Positions 1 to 7,276 of a stretch of DNA of 64,000 nucleotides are shown in pieces. The stretch comes from CAZNPW01 sp964575185. Lineage in GTDB: Bacteria; Pseudomonadota; Alphaproteobacteria; Rhodobacterales; Rhodobacteraceae. How positions within the stretch are numbered: the stretch's first letter is position 1; the number at the start of each line of letters is the position of its first letter. The DNA is taken from assembly GCA_964575185.1 (NCBI GenBank), contig CAZNPW010000002.1:1-64000 (forward strand). The letters are read 5' to 3'. A program made the position numbers and the translations under genes. The notes beneath the pieces were generated by a model, which was not told the DNA's origin, searched no databases, and was given only the letters and a program-made list of their open reading frames with translations.

Positions 1-348
1 GTGGAGCGCCCGGCCGACCGCCCCGCCCCGCCGCCCGGCGGCGCCACCGTGACGACCCTGCCCGTGCGCAAGCCCATCGTGCCCGCGGGCCAGCCCCTGC
101 CGCCGCAGCCCTCGCTGAACGAGATCAGCCCGGAAGCGCTCGCCACCGTGCGCGAGGTCGAGAAGAAGGCCCGCAGGCTCTCGCTGATGGAGCTGACCGA
201 ACGCACCTGCAAATGGCCGATCGGCGACCCCGCCACGCCCGACTTCTGGTTCTGCGGCCTGCCCGCGCTGCCCGGCAAACCCTACTGCGAAGCCCACGTC
301 GGCGTCGCCTTCCAGCCCATGAGCGCCCGCCGCGACCGCCGCCGGTAA
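1..348 (+). CDS. gcrA: GcrA cell cycle regulator, C-terminal part (5' end outside window)
   Basis: The frame is open from base 1, so the N-terminal DNA-binding part lies outside the window. The visible 115 residues carry the typical GcrA tail: a proline-rich linker, then LTERTCKWPIGDP, an FCG motif and PYCEAH, with Cys and His spaced as in GcrA family tails, ending in an Arg-rich stretch. GcrA works with sigma-70 RNA polymerase at promoters containing CcrM-methylated GANTC sites and controls cell-cycle and division genes in alphaproteobacteria. That role comes from family knowledge. The first codon shown is a GTG at the window edge and should not be taken as the true start. Confidence 0.9.
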   Translation: MERPADRPAPPPGGATVTTLPVRKPIVPAGQPLPPQPSLNEISPEALATVREVEKKARRLSLMELTERTCKWPIGDPATPDFWFCGLPALPGKPYCEAHVGVAFQPMSARRDRRR

Positions 349-370
349 GGCGCGCCCGCAGGGAATGGCA

Positions 371-527
371 CCCGCGTCCCGGCGCAGGCCGGGACCCCTC
401 CCCGCCGTCGGCGCGGCCCCACGGACAGAACCCCCGCGTCCCGGCGCAGGCCGGGACCCCTCCCCGCCGTCGGCACGGCCCCGGGGACCGGAACCCCGCG
501 CCCCGGCGCTGCCCGGGCACCCGCGTC
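371..527. repeat. 62-bp tandem repeat (2.5 units) of a REP-like palindrome
   Basis: Units begin at 371, 433 and 495 (the last is degenerate and partial), an exact 62-bp period. Units 1 and 2 each contain a perfect stem-loop, GTCCCGGC-GCAG-GCCGGGAC (376-395 and 438-457). The array fills the gap between gcrA (+) and the convergent dehydrogenase gene (-), where it could act as a bidirectional terminator or RNA-stabilising structure. Related palindromes occur at 24789-24810 and 27653-27673, so this is a dispersed family. Confidence 0.8.
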
Positions 528-1548
528 AGTTCCGCGTCACCGGCTGCGACCGGAACCGCGCCACCGTCTCGCGCTCCGCCCGCTTGCAGACCTGCGGCGG
601 CAGGCCGCGGTCGATCAGGCCCATGTCCTCCCACACCATCTCGCCCATCCGCCGGAACGCCACGTCCAGCGCCCCCGCCCGGTGCGCCGACAGGATCAGC
701 CCGGGCGTCGACCGCGCCGGGTGGTCCGGCGGCAGCGGCTCCTGCGGGAACACGTCGGTCGCAGCCTTGATCCGCCCCGCCCGGCAGGCCGCCAGCAGCG
801 CGTCGAAGTCCACCACCCCCGCGCGCGACAGCAGGATGAACGCCGCCCCCGGGCGCATCGCGGCGAACTCCGCCGCCCCCAGGAAACCTGCGTTCTCGCT
901 CGTCACCGCGGCCGTCACGAACACCACGTCCGACCGCGCCAGCACCTGCCCGAGCCCGCAGGGCTCCGCCCCCGCCGCCCGCACCCGGCTGTCGGCGAGC
1001 CACGGATCGCAGACCCGCAGCCGCGGCGCGAACCCCGAAAGCACCCGCGCCACCGCCCGGCCGAGGTCGCCGAAGCCCACGATCCCGACCTCCGCCCCGG
1101 TCAGCAGCCGCGCCTGCCCGTTGCCCTCGCCACCCCACAGCTCTCGCCCGGCGCGGAAATCGGCGTCGGCGGTGTGGATCCCGCGCAGCAGGCTCAGCGC
1201 GAAGCCCAGACCGATCTCCGCCACCGGCTCGGCGAAGACCGCGCCCGTCGTCACCACATGGATCCCCCGCGCGAAGGCCGCGGCGTAGTCCATGTTGGGC
1301 AAAAGGTTGCTCTCCACGTTGAAGATGCAGCGCAAGGCCCCCAGCCGCGCGATCAGCCCGGCATCGAGCGGCGGCTGGCCGATGATGTGCCGCGCCCGGG
1401 CCAGCACCGCGTCGGGCAGGCCCGGCAGGGCGGCGTCGGTCGTCTCGACGACCTCGTAGCGCGCCCGCACCTCCGCCAGCCGGTCGGGCGCGAAGATCAG
1501 CGGCAGCGTGCGCGGCAGCGGGCAGGACAGGACGAGGGGCTTTTCCAT
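526..1548 (-). CDS. D-2-hydroxyacid dehydrogenase (NAD-binding)
   Basis: A 340-residue protein of the D-isomer-specific 2-hydroxyacid dehydrogenase family, which reversibly reduces 2-oxoacids with NAD(P)H. The Rossmann signature VGIVGFGDLGRAVARVL lies mid-protein. The three expected catalytic positions are visible in the C-terminal half: Arg in LLSRAGVVD, Glu in DVFPQEPLP and His in LSAHRAGA. I start it at the ATG at 1548 (MEKPLVLSCPLP) rather than an upstream ATG at 1584, because the 12 extra residues look non-coding. The substrate cannot be read from sequence; the divergence suggests a sugar-acid or phosphoglycerate-dehydrogenase-like enzyme. It stands alone, opposite the cytochrome b561 remnant. 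Confidence 0.82.
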   Translation of the reverse strand: MEKPLVLSCPLPRTLPLIFAPDRLAEVRARYEVVETTDAALPGLPDAVLARARHIIGQPPLDAGLIARLGALRCIFNVESNLLPNMDYAAAFARGIHVVTTGAVFAEPVAEIGLGFALSLLRGIHTADADFRAGRELWGGEGNGQARLLTGAEVGIVGFGDLGRAVARVLSGFAPRLRVCDPWLADSRVRAAGAEPCGLGQVLARSDVVFVTAAVTSENAGFLGAAEFAAMRPGAAFILLSRAGVVDFDALLAACRAGRIKAATDVFPQEPLPPDHPARSTPGLILSAHRAGALDVAFRRMGEMVWEDMGLIDRGLPPQVCKRAERETVARFRSQPVTRN

Positions 1549-1610
1549 GCCCGCCACCCTGCGGCGCGCCGGGGCTTGCCGCAAGACCCGCCCGCGGCCA
1601 ATCTGCCCGC

Positions 1611-2066
1611 ATGGAGCGCCATGCCCCCGCGGTCGTGATCCTGCACGGGCTGCTCGCGGTGCTGATCGCGGGCAACCGGATCATCGGCCGGGGGCTCGGC
1701 GCCGCCACCGACCCCGGCAGGACCGGCAGCCCCATGCTCCACATGGCGACGGGCCCCGCCGTGCGCGCGCTGACGGCGCTGCGGCTCGCGCTGCGCCTGC
1801 GCCACGGCGCGGAACGCGCTCGCCCCCGCCGTGCACCGGACGATCCACGCCGCCGCCGTCGTGATGACGGGCAGCGGGATCGTCCAGTCGCTGCAGACCG
1901 GCCTGCCCGCAGCGGTCCGCGGCGGCACGGCCGGCCCCGACCGGCCCCGCCCTCGCCGTCCACGCCGTGACGGGCACGGTCCTCGCCTTGCCCGTCGCGC
2001 TGCACCGCGCCGGGGACATGTGGCACGGCCTTCAGGGCCGCGGAGTCACGACGCGCATGACCTTTC
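1611..2066 (+). pseudogene. Frameshifted cytochrome b561-family gene remnant
   Basis: Three successive reading frames read like one cytochrome b561 / b-type di-heme membrane protein. From 1611: MERHAPAVVILHGLLAVLIA and LHMATGPAVRALTALRLALRL. After a shift near 1800-1825: VHRTIHAAAVVMTGSGIV followed by TGLPAAVRGG. After a second shift near 1910-1945: LAVHAVTGTVLALPVALH then MWHGLQGRGVTTRM. Candidate heme histidines and transmembrane segments are in the family order, and each shift is +1. No stop follows the last homologous segment before it runs into the 3' end of the convergent methyltransferase gene, so the natural terminus seems lost. Family assignment is by pattern only. Confidence 0.62.
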
Positions 2067-2071
2067 GCTGG

Positions 2072-3736
2072 TCACAGGTCGAGCGCCGCCTGCCGCCCCG
2101 CCACCTCCTCGCGCGCGGGCTTGCGGAAGGTGTCGTCATGGCGCAGTGGCAGGCGCACGGCCTCGGCCCGCCGGGCGATGGCCTCCTCGACCGTGACGAT
2201 CTGGATGCGCGGGACGGGCGCGAACCCCTCGACCGCGAACATTCCGGCCTGCTTCGCCCAGTCCACCATCTTCGAGGTCGGCTTCTCCAGCGTCAGGAAC
2301 ACGCCCACCTGCGCGCCCTGCTGGGTGATGACGGCATCGAGCGAGCGCAGCATCTCCACCCCCACCGTCCGGCCGCCCTTGACGCTGACGATGGCCTTGT
2401 GCGCCTTGCCGGGCCCGAACCACTCCACCCCGTCGAGGCCCCCGTCCGCGCCCTTCTTCTCCTGCGGGATGAATCCGATCTTCATGACGGCCCAGGTCTC
2501 GAACTGCTTCTTCGACCTGTCGTCGCGCTCGAACAGGTCGCGCGCCGCGTCCGCGTCCATCGGCGTGCCGTGGACCTTGTACTGGATGCCCGGAAAGGCC
2601 TCGATCAGCCGGTTCTCGATCAGCCCGATCGCCAGGTGCGTGATGTCGATCCCGATCCAACTCCGGCCGAGCTTCTGCGCCGCATGCACGGTCGTGCCGC
2701 AGCCGCAGAACGGGTCGAGCACCACGTCCCCGGGATTGGACGAGGCCGCGATGATCCGTTCGAGCAGGGCCACGGGTTTCTGGGTGGGGTAGCCGAGGCG
2801 TTCTTGGGCTTGGGACGATAGCGGTCCGATGTCGGTAACAATGGACTGGATTGGCACGCCCTCTGTTTCATCGAGATAACGCTTGAACTGAGGCACGTTT
2901 CCTTTTGGTGGCCAATAGACAAGGCCATTTGAATCAAGAAACTCCAGCTTTTCTTGAGTGTTCATTCGATCCAGGCCACCGTTGAGACCAAGACGTCTGA
3001 GATACAGGATTGGCACGGCCCAGTGGCGGCCAGACAGGTTAGGATCAACGCCTCTCCACGGGAGGCCGGAGTCACCTTTGCGGATTCCAGCACCAGTTAG
3101 GGTAACGAGTCGATACCTGCCACGCTCATCGACAAACCTGTAGAAGCGTTCAAGATACTCGGCGTCGTAGGGTTGATAGGTCTTTGTCCAAGTCGCCGCA
3201 TCAGACTTGCTGACATAAAAGATCGTGTCGTGAAGCGGCCCCCATCGCTTCGCACCGCCATGAGAGCCCGTTCGCTTCCACACGATCTCATTCCGAAAGT
3301 TTTCCGCCCCAAACACCGCATCCAGCAAGATCTTCAGATAATGGCTCGCCGTCGGGTCGCAGTGCAGGTACAGCGACCCCGTCGGCTTCAGCACCCGGTG
3401 CAGCTCCACCAGCCGCACCGCCATCATCGCGAGATACGCCGTCAGCGCGTTCTTGCCCAGGAACCCCACCATCGCGTCCAGCATCTTCGCCGCGTCCTGG
3501 TAGGGGGACCGCTTCACCTCCTCCACCGCCTGCCCCGACACCGAGTCGTCCCATTGCCAGGTGTCGGTGAAGGCCTCCATCTGCGCCGCGCTCGCCTGGC
3601 CCTTGGGCGTCCTGAACAGCGCGTTGTAGTCGGCGTTGGAGTTGAACGGCGGGTCGAGGTAGATCAGGTCGACCGAGGCCGAGGGGATGTGCGTGCGCAG
3701 CACCTCCAGGTTGTCGCCGTAGTAAAGGTGGTTCAT
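2072..3736 (-). CDS. Beta-class DNA methyltransferase fused to a PD-(D/E)XK-like nuclease domain
   Basis: A 554-residue, probably single-polypeptide modification protein. Motif IV is DPPF (28-31) and the SAM-binding motif I is DPFCGCGTT (341-349). This IV - target recognition - I order defines beta-class amino (N6-A or N4-C) methyltransferases. Residues about 425-510 look like an Mrr/PD-(D/E)XK domain: GADGGLDG (Asp435), AIVSVKGG (Lys453), then MLRSLDAVI and GVFLTLEKPTSKM. The usual Glu/Gln two residues before Lys453 is Ser451. DNA encoding about residues 142-309, the recognition region, is visibly less GC-rich than the flanks. No separate restriction subunit is adjacent. It could be an orphan methylase or a self-contained restriction-modification enzyme. 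Confidence 0.85.
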   Translation of the reverse strand: MNHLYYGDNLEVLRTHIPSASVDLIYLDPPFNSNADYNALFRTPKGQASAAQMEAFTDTWQWDDSVSGQAVEEVKRSPYQDAAKMLDAMVGFLGKNALTAYLAMMAVRLVELHRVLKPTGSLYLHCDPTASHYLKILLDAVFGAENFRNEIVWKRTGSHGGAKRWGPLHDTIFYVSKSDAATWTKTYQPYDAEYLERFYRFVDERGRYRLVTLTGAGIRKGDSGLPWRGVDPNLSGRHWAVPILYLRRLGLNGGLDRMNTQEKLEFLDSNGLVYWPPKGNVPQFKRYLDETEGVPIQSIVTDIGPLSSQAQERLGYPTQKPVALLERIIAASSNPGDVVLDPFCGCGTTVHAAQKLGRSWIGIDITHLAIGLIENRLIEAFPGIQYKVHGTPMDADAARDLFERDDRSKKQFETWAVMKIGFIPQEKKGADGGLDGVEWFGPGKAHKAIVSVKGGRTVGVEMLRSLDAVITQQGAQVGVFLTLEKPTSKMVDWAKQAGMFAVEGFAPVPRIQIVTVEEAIARRAEAVRLPLRHDDTFRKPAREEVAGRQAALDL

Positions 3737-3826
3737 CCCCTGCCCCCGGACCGGCGGTTGCCCCGCCTTACCGCGAACAGGTTAACCGAACCCTGCCGCG
3801 CGCCAAGGCCCCTTCGCCGCGGGGCC

Positions 3827-3950
3827 GATTCGCGGGGAATGGTTAACGGGCCCTGCCCGGCGCGACGGGGAAGACAACCGGAAGACGCGCGGAAGACGCG
3901 CGGAAGACGCCGGGAAGACATCGAAAACAGCGTGATTTCCGCCGGTTAAC
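3827..3950 (-). repeat. 124-bp intergenic element, copy A (11-bp-phased GTCTTCC array)
   Basis: Read on the minus strand: GTTAACC (3944-3950), 24 bp, five GTCTTCC heptamers at an exact 11-bp period (plus-strand GGAAGAC at 3869, 3880, 3891, 3902, 3913), 21 bp, GTTAACC (3841-3847), 7 bp, GCGAATC (3827-3833, a GANTC site). A further GGTTAAC lies at 3780-3786. Copies B (19230-19352) and C (53887-54010) share the layout. It sits in the 288-bp divergent gap between the methyltransferase gene and rimO. I see no gene in that gap. Confidence 0.85.
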
Positions 3951-4024
3951 CCTGCGCGCGGTGGCCGCCCCCGCACCCCGCGCCCGGCCCTTCTGCGCAA
4001 CACCCCCGCGCGCTAGAAGGCCCC

Positions 4025-5380
4025 ATGCAGACCCCCCCCGACCTCCGCCCCGACCTCGCCCGCGCCCGGGTGCCCGACGACCGCAGGCCCGGCCAGCCGA
4101 CCATCGGCATGGTCTCGCTCGGCTGCCCCAAGGCGCTGGTGGACAGCGAGCGCATCCTGACCCGCCTGCGCGCCGAGGGCTACGCGATTTCCCCGCAATA
4201 TCAAGGCGCTGACGCCGTGATCGTGAACACCTGCGGGTTCCTGGATTCGGCCAAGGCGGAAAGCCTGGACGCCATCGGCGAGGCGCTCCGCGAGAACGGG
4301 CGGGTGATCGTGACCGGCTGCCTCGGGGCCGACGCCGCCTACGTCACCGGCGCGCACCCCCGCGTGCTCGCCGTGACCGGCCCGCAAGCCTACGAGGCGG
4401 TCCTCGACGCCGTCCACCACGCCGTCCCGCCCGCCCCCGACCCGTTCATCGACCTGCTCCCCCCCCAGGGCGTCAAGCTGACCCCGCGGCACTATAGTTA
4501 CCTCAAGATATCAGAGGGTTGCAACCACGCCTGCAAGTTCTGCATCATCCCCGACATGCGCGGAAAGCTGGTCTCGCGGCCGGCGAAGGCGGTGCTGCGC
4601 GAGGCCGAAAGGCTGGTCGCGGCGGGGGTGCGGGAGCTTCTGGTCATCAGCCAGGACACCTCCGCCTACGGCACCGACTGGAAGGACCGCGCGGACAAGA
4701 CCCCGATCGTGGCTCTGGCCCGCGACCTGGGGTCGCTCGGCGCCTGGGTGCGGCTGCACTACGTCTACCCCTACCCCCATGTGCGCGAGCTTGTTCCGCT
4801 GATGGCACAAGGGCTTGTGGTGCCCTACCTCGACATCCCCTTCCAGCACGCCCACCCCGACACGCTGCGCCGGATGGCCCGCCCCGCCGCCGCCGCCCGC
4901 ACGCTGGACGAGATCGCCGCCTGGCGCGCCGTCTGCCCCGACCTGACGCTGCGGTCGACCTTCATCGTCGGCTATCCCGGCGAGACGGAAGGCGAGTTCC
5001 AGACCCTGCTCGACTGGCTGGACGAGGCGCAACTCGACCGGGTCGGGTGTTTCCGCTACGAAAACGTCGCCGGCGCGCGGTCGAACGGCTTGCCCGACCA
5101 CGTGCCGGAAGAGGTCAAGGACGACCGCTTCGCCCGCTTCATGGCGCGCGCGCAAGGCATCAGCGCGGCGAAGCTCGCGGCCAAGGTCGGGCGGACGCTC
5201 AAGGTCATCGTCGACGAGGTCGACCCGGACGGCGCCACCTGCCGGACCACCGCCGACGCGCCCGAGATCGACGGAAACCTGTTCATCGACAGGGACTTCC
5301 AAGGCCTGTCGCCGGGCGACATCGTGACCGTGACGGTGGACGAGGCGGGGGAGTACGACCTCTGGGGTCGGCCGGACTGA
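4025..5380 (+). CDS. rimO: Ribosomal protein uS12 methylthiotransferase RimO
   Basis: A 451-residue radical-SAM methylthiotransferase that adds a methylthio group to the conserved Asp of ribosomal protein S12. The N-terminal UPF0004 domain shows the three auxiliary-cluster cysteines: MVSLGCPKALVDSE (Cys34), VNTCGF (Cys70) and VTGCLG (Cys99). The radical-SAM triad is in SEGCNHACKFC (Cys166, 170, 173). The C-terminal TRAM domain is the last 65 or so residues. SLGCPKALVDSE and the CNHACKFCIIP variant point to RimO rather than MiaB. The ATG at 4025 gives an N-terminus about 20 residues longer than the shortest homologues; no better in-frame start is obvious. It converges on the unknown gene at 5520-6173. 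Confidence 0.94.
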   Translation: MQTPPDLRPDLARARVPDDRRPGQPTIGMVSLGCPKALVDSERILTRLRAEGYAISPQYQGADAVIVNTCGFLDSAKAESLDAIGEALRENGRVIVTGCLGADAAYVTGAHPRVLAVTGPQAYEAVLDAVHHAVPPAPDPFIDLLPPQGVKLTPRHYSYLKISEGCNHACKFCIIPDMRGKLVSRPAKAVLREAERLVAAGVRELLVISQDTSAYGTDWKDRADKTPIVALARDLGSLGAWVRLHYVYPYPHVRELVPLMAQGLVVPYLDIPFQHAHPDTLRRMARPAAAARTLDEIAAWRAVCPDLTLRSTFIVGYPGETEGEFQTLLDWLDEAQLDRVGCFRYENVAGARSNGLPDHVPEEVKDDRFARFMARAQGISAAKLAAKVGRTLKVIVDEVDPDGATCRTTADAPEIDGNLFIDRDFQGLSPGDIVTVTVDEAGEYDLWGRPD

Positions 5381-5519
5381 TCTGCCGCGGCTGCAGCCAC
5401 AGGTGCAGGGCAAGCCCCGCGAGCTCGGCCCCCGGCGCCACCCCATCGCTTTCCACGAAGACCGCCCTGGTGATGGCGCAGGCAGGCCCCAATGCGCGAA
5501 GAAGGCCTCGACATTCACC

Positions 5520-6173
5520 TCAGGTGCTTGTCGGCGTGTGTGCCGAAACGGCTCCGCCGGGCAGAATGACCTCGTCCACATCAGGACCGACGTAGAGCCA
5601 GCCTAGTCCGCCTGCGACGGCGGCGGTCCGGCAGGACACACGGTCGGCGGGTCGCATCCGTTCATCGGCCAGAGGCGCGGTGTCGACGACCAGCATGACC
5701 GGAAGGAAATCGAAGCCCCGGTGCCGCGCCTCCACCCGGTGGGCGGCCAGTTTCCCGATATCGCGGAGTATCTCGGCCCGCCCCAGGCGACCGCCTGCCC
5801 GCTCGGAGGCCTTGACCTCGATCACGCACAGGGCGTGGTGCAGGGTTGCCTCGCGGTTCCGGCGCCGCCAGTCGCCTGCGATCCTGTCGGTGAAGAGCAC
5901 GATGTCGGGGATCGGTTCGAAGCCGCCACGGAAGCCATCCTTCTTCCGCAGGTCCAGCGCGCGGAAGCGGTCGCTGACGACGTCGGTGATCCACTGTTTG
6001 ACGTTCATGCCGACCTGCCCGCGCGGGGCACCGGCGTCACGTAGGGCACAATAAATCATCGCCTGATAGTGGAGCTCCGACCCGAGGACGGCGCGGCAAT
6101 CGGACACCATCGCGGGCCATGCGGCGGTCAGAAGCCGCGCGGCATCGGCGGGGCTGTCAAGCGCGACCGTCAC
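5520..6173 (-). CDS. Unrecognised protein with PD-(D/E)XK nuclease-like motif
   Basis: A 217-residue soluble protein with no signal peptide or membrane segment. Residues about 85-125 hold EPIPDIVLF, then some 30 residues later ALCVIEVKASER. This Asp ... Glu-Val-Lys spacing is the core signature of PD-(D/E)XK nuclease-fold proteins, so a DNA-acting or degenerate nuclease-fold role is possible. The gene starts only 6 bp after the mraY stop and on the same strand, so it is probably transcribed as the tail of the dcw operon. That is an unusual partner, and functional linkage to peptidoglycan synthesis is not implied. Convergent with rimO. I do not recognise the family. Confidence 0.7.
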   Translation of the reverse strand: MTVALDSPADAARLLTAAWPAMVSDCRAVLGSELHYQAMIYCALRDAGAPRGQVGMNVKQWITDVVSDRFRALDLRKKDGFRGGFEPIPDIVLFTDRIAGDWRRRNREATLHHALCVIEVKASERAGGRLGRAEILRDIGKLAAHRVEARHRGFDFLPVMLVVDTAPLADERMRPADRVSCRTAAVAGGLGWLYVGPDVDEVILPGGAVSAHTPTST

Positions 6174-6179
6174 TTCACC

Positions 6180-7262
6180 CTACCGCACCTTGAGCGTGGC
6201 GAGCCCGATCAGCGCCAGGATCAGGCTGATGATCCAGAAGCGGATGACGATCTGCGGCTCGGCCCAGCCCTTCTTCTCGAAATGGTGGTGGATCGGGGCC
6301 ATCAGGAAGACCCGCCGCCCGGTGCGCTTGAAGAAGGCGACCTGGATGATGACGCTCAGCGCCTCGACCACGAACAGGCCGCCGACGATCGCCAGCACGA
6401 TCTCGTGCTTGGTGGCCACCGCGATGGCGCCGAGCGCGCCGCCGAGCGCGAGCGAGCCGGTGTCGCCCATGAAGACCGCCGCGGGGGGGGCGTTGTACCA
6501 CAGGAACCCGAGGCCACCGCCGACCAGGGCCGCGCAGAAGACCAGAAGCTCGCCGGTGCCGGGCACGAAGTGGACGCCGAGGTATTCGGTGAAGTTGAAG
6601 TTGCCGACGATGTAGGCGATCACGCCGAAGGTGGTGGCCGCGATCATCACCGGCATGATGGCCAGGCCGTCGAGCCCGTCGGTCAGGTTCACGGCGTTGG
6701 CCGCGCCGACGATGACGATCATCCCGAAGGGCACGAAGAACCACGACAGGTTGATGAGCACGTCCTTGAACAGCGGCACGGCGAGCTGGTTGGCCAGCGT
6801 GTCGGGGTGGAAGAGGCTCGCCGCATAGGTGGCCGCGGCGGCGACGAGGAGCCCGAGGCCGAAGCGCACGCGGCCCGACACGCCGGCGGTGGACTGCTTC
6901 GTCACCTTGGCGTAGTCGTCGGCAAAGCCGATCAGGCCGAAGGCCACGGTGACCGCCAGCACGATCCAGACGTAGGGGTTGGCGGGATCGGCCCAGAGCA
7001 GGGTCGACACGATCAGCGCCGACAGGATCAGCAGGCCGCCCATCGTCGGCGTGCCGGCCTTGGCGATATGCGTGGCCGGGCCGTCGCCGCGGATCGGCTG
7101 GCCCTTGCCCTGCTTGACGCGCAGAAGGTTGATGAGCGGGCGCCCGAAGATGAAGCCGAAGATCAGCGCGGTGAAGAAGGCACCGCCCGCGCGCACCGTC
7201 AGGTAGCGCAGGAGGTTCAGCGCGCCGCCGCCGTCACCGAAGTGGGCAAGAAGGTAAAACAT
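6180..7262 (-). CDS. mraY: Phospho-N-acetylmuramoyl-pentapeptide transferase MraY
   Basis: A 360-residue integral membrane enzyme that transfers phospho-MurNAc-pentapeptide from UDP to undecaprenyl phosphate, making lipid I on the inner face of the inner membrane. Diagnostic motifs: AGTPTMGGLLIL near residue 70, FGLIGFADDYAKVTKQS with the Asp pair, NAVNLTDGLDGLA and APIHHHFEKKGW. About ten hydrophobic segments fit MraY topology. I start it at the ATG at 7262 (MFYLLAHFGDGG), 14 bp after the murF stop, which gives the usual family length; the longer open frame upstream is non-coding. It is the last peptidoglycan gene of the cluster here: murD, ftsW, murG and murC do not follow. Confidence 0.96.
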   Translation of the reverse strand: MFYLLAHFGDGGGALNLLRYLTVRAGGAFFTALIFGFIFGRPLINLLRVKQGKGQPIRGDGPATHIAKAGTPTMGGLLILSALIVSTLLWADPANPYVWIVLAVTVAFGLIGFADDYAKVTKQSTAGVSGRVRFGLGLLVAAAATYAASLFHPDTLANQLAVPLFKDVLINLSWFFVPFGMIVIVGAANAVNLTDGLDGLAIMPVMIAATTFGVIAYIVGNFNFTEYLGVHFVPGTGELLVFCAALVGGGLGFLWYNAPPAAVFMGDTGSLALGGALGAIAVATKHEIVLAIVGGLFVVEALSVIIQVAFFKRTGRRVFLMAPIHHHFEKKGWAEPQIVIRFWIISLILALIGLATLKVR

Positions 7263-7276
7263 CCGTCGGTCCCCCG

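Noticed and set aside
3869..3919. GGAAGAC array as a CRISPR or simple microsatellite
   Set aside because: The repeat is 7 bp at an 11-bp period with 4-bp spacers and has conserved flanks in three copies. It has no CRISPR-like repeat length or spacers and no cas genes, and is more ordered than a microsatellite.
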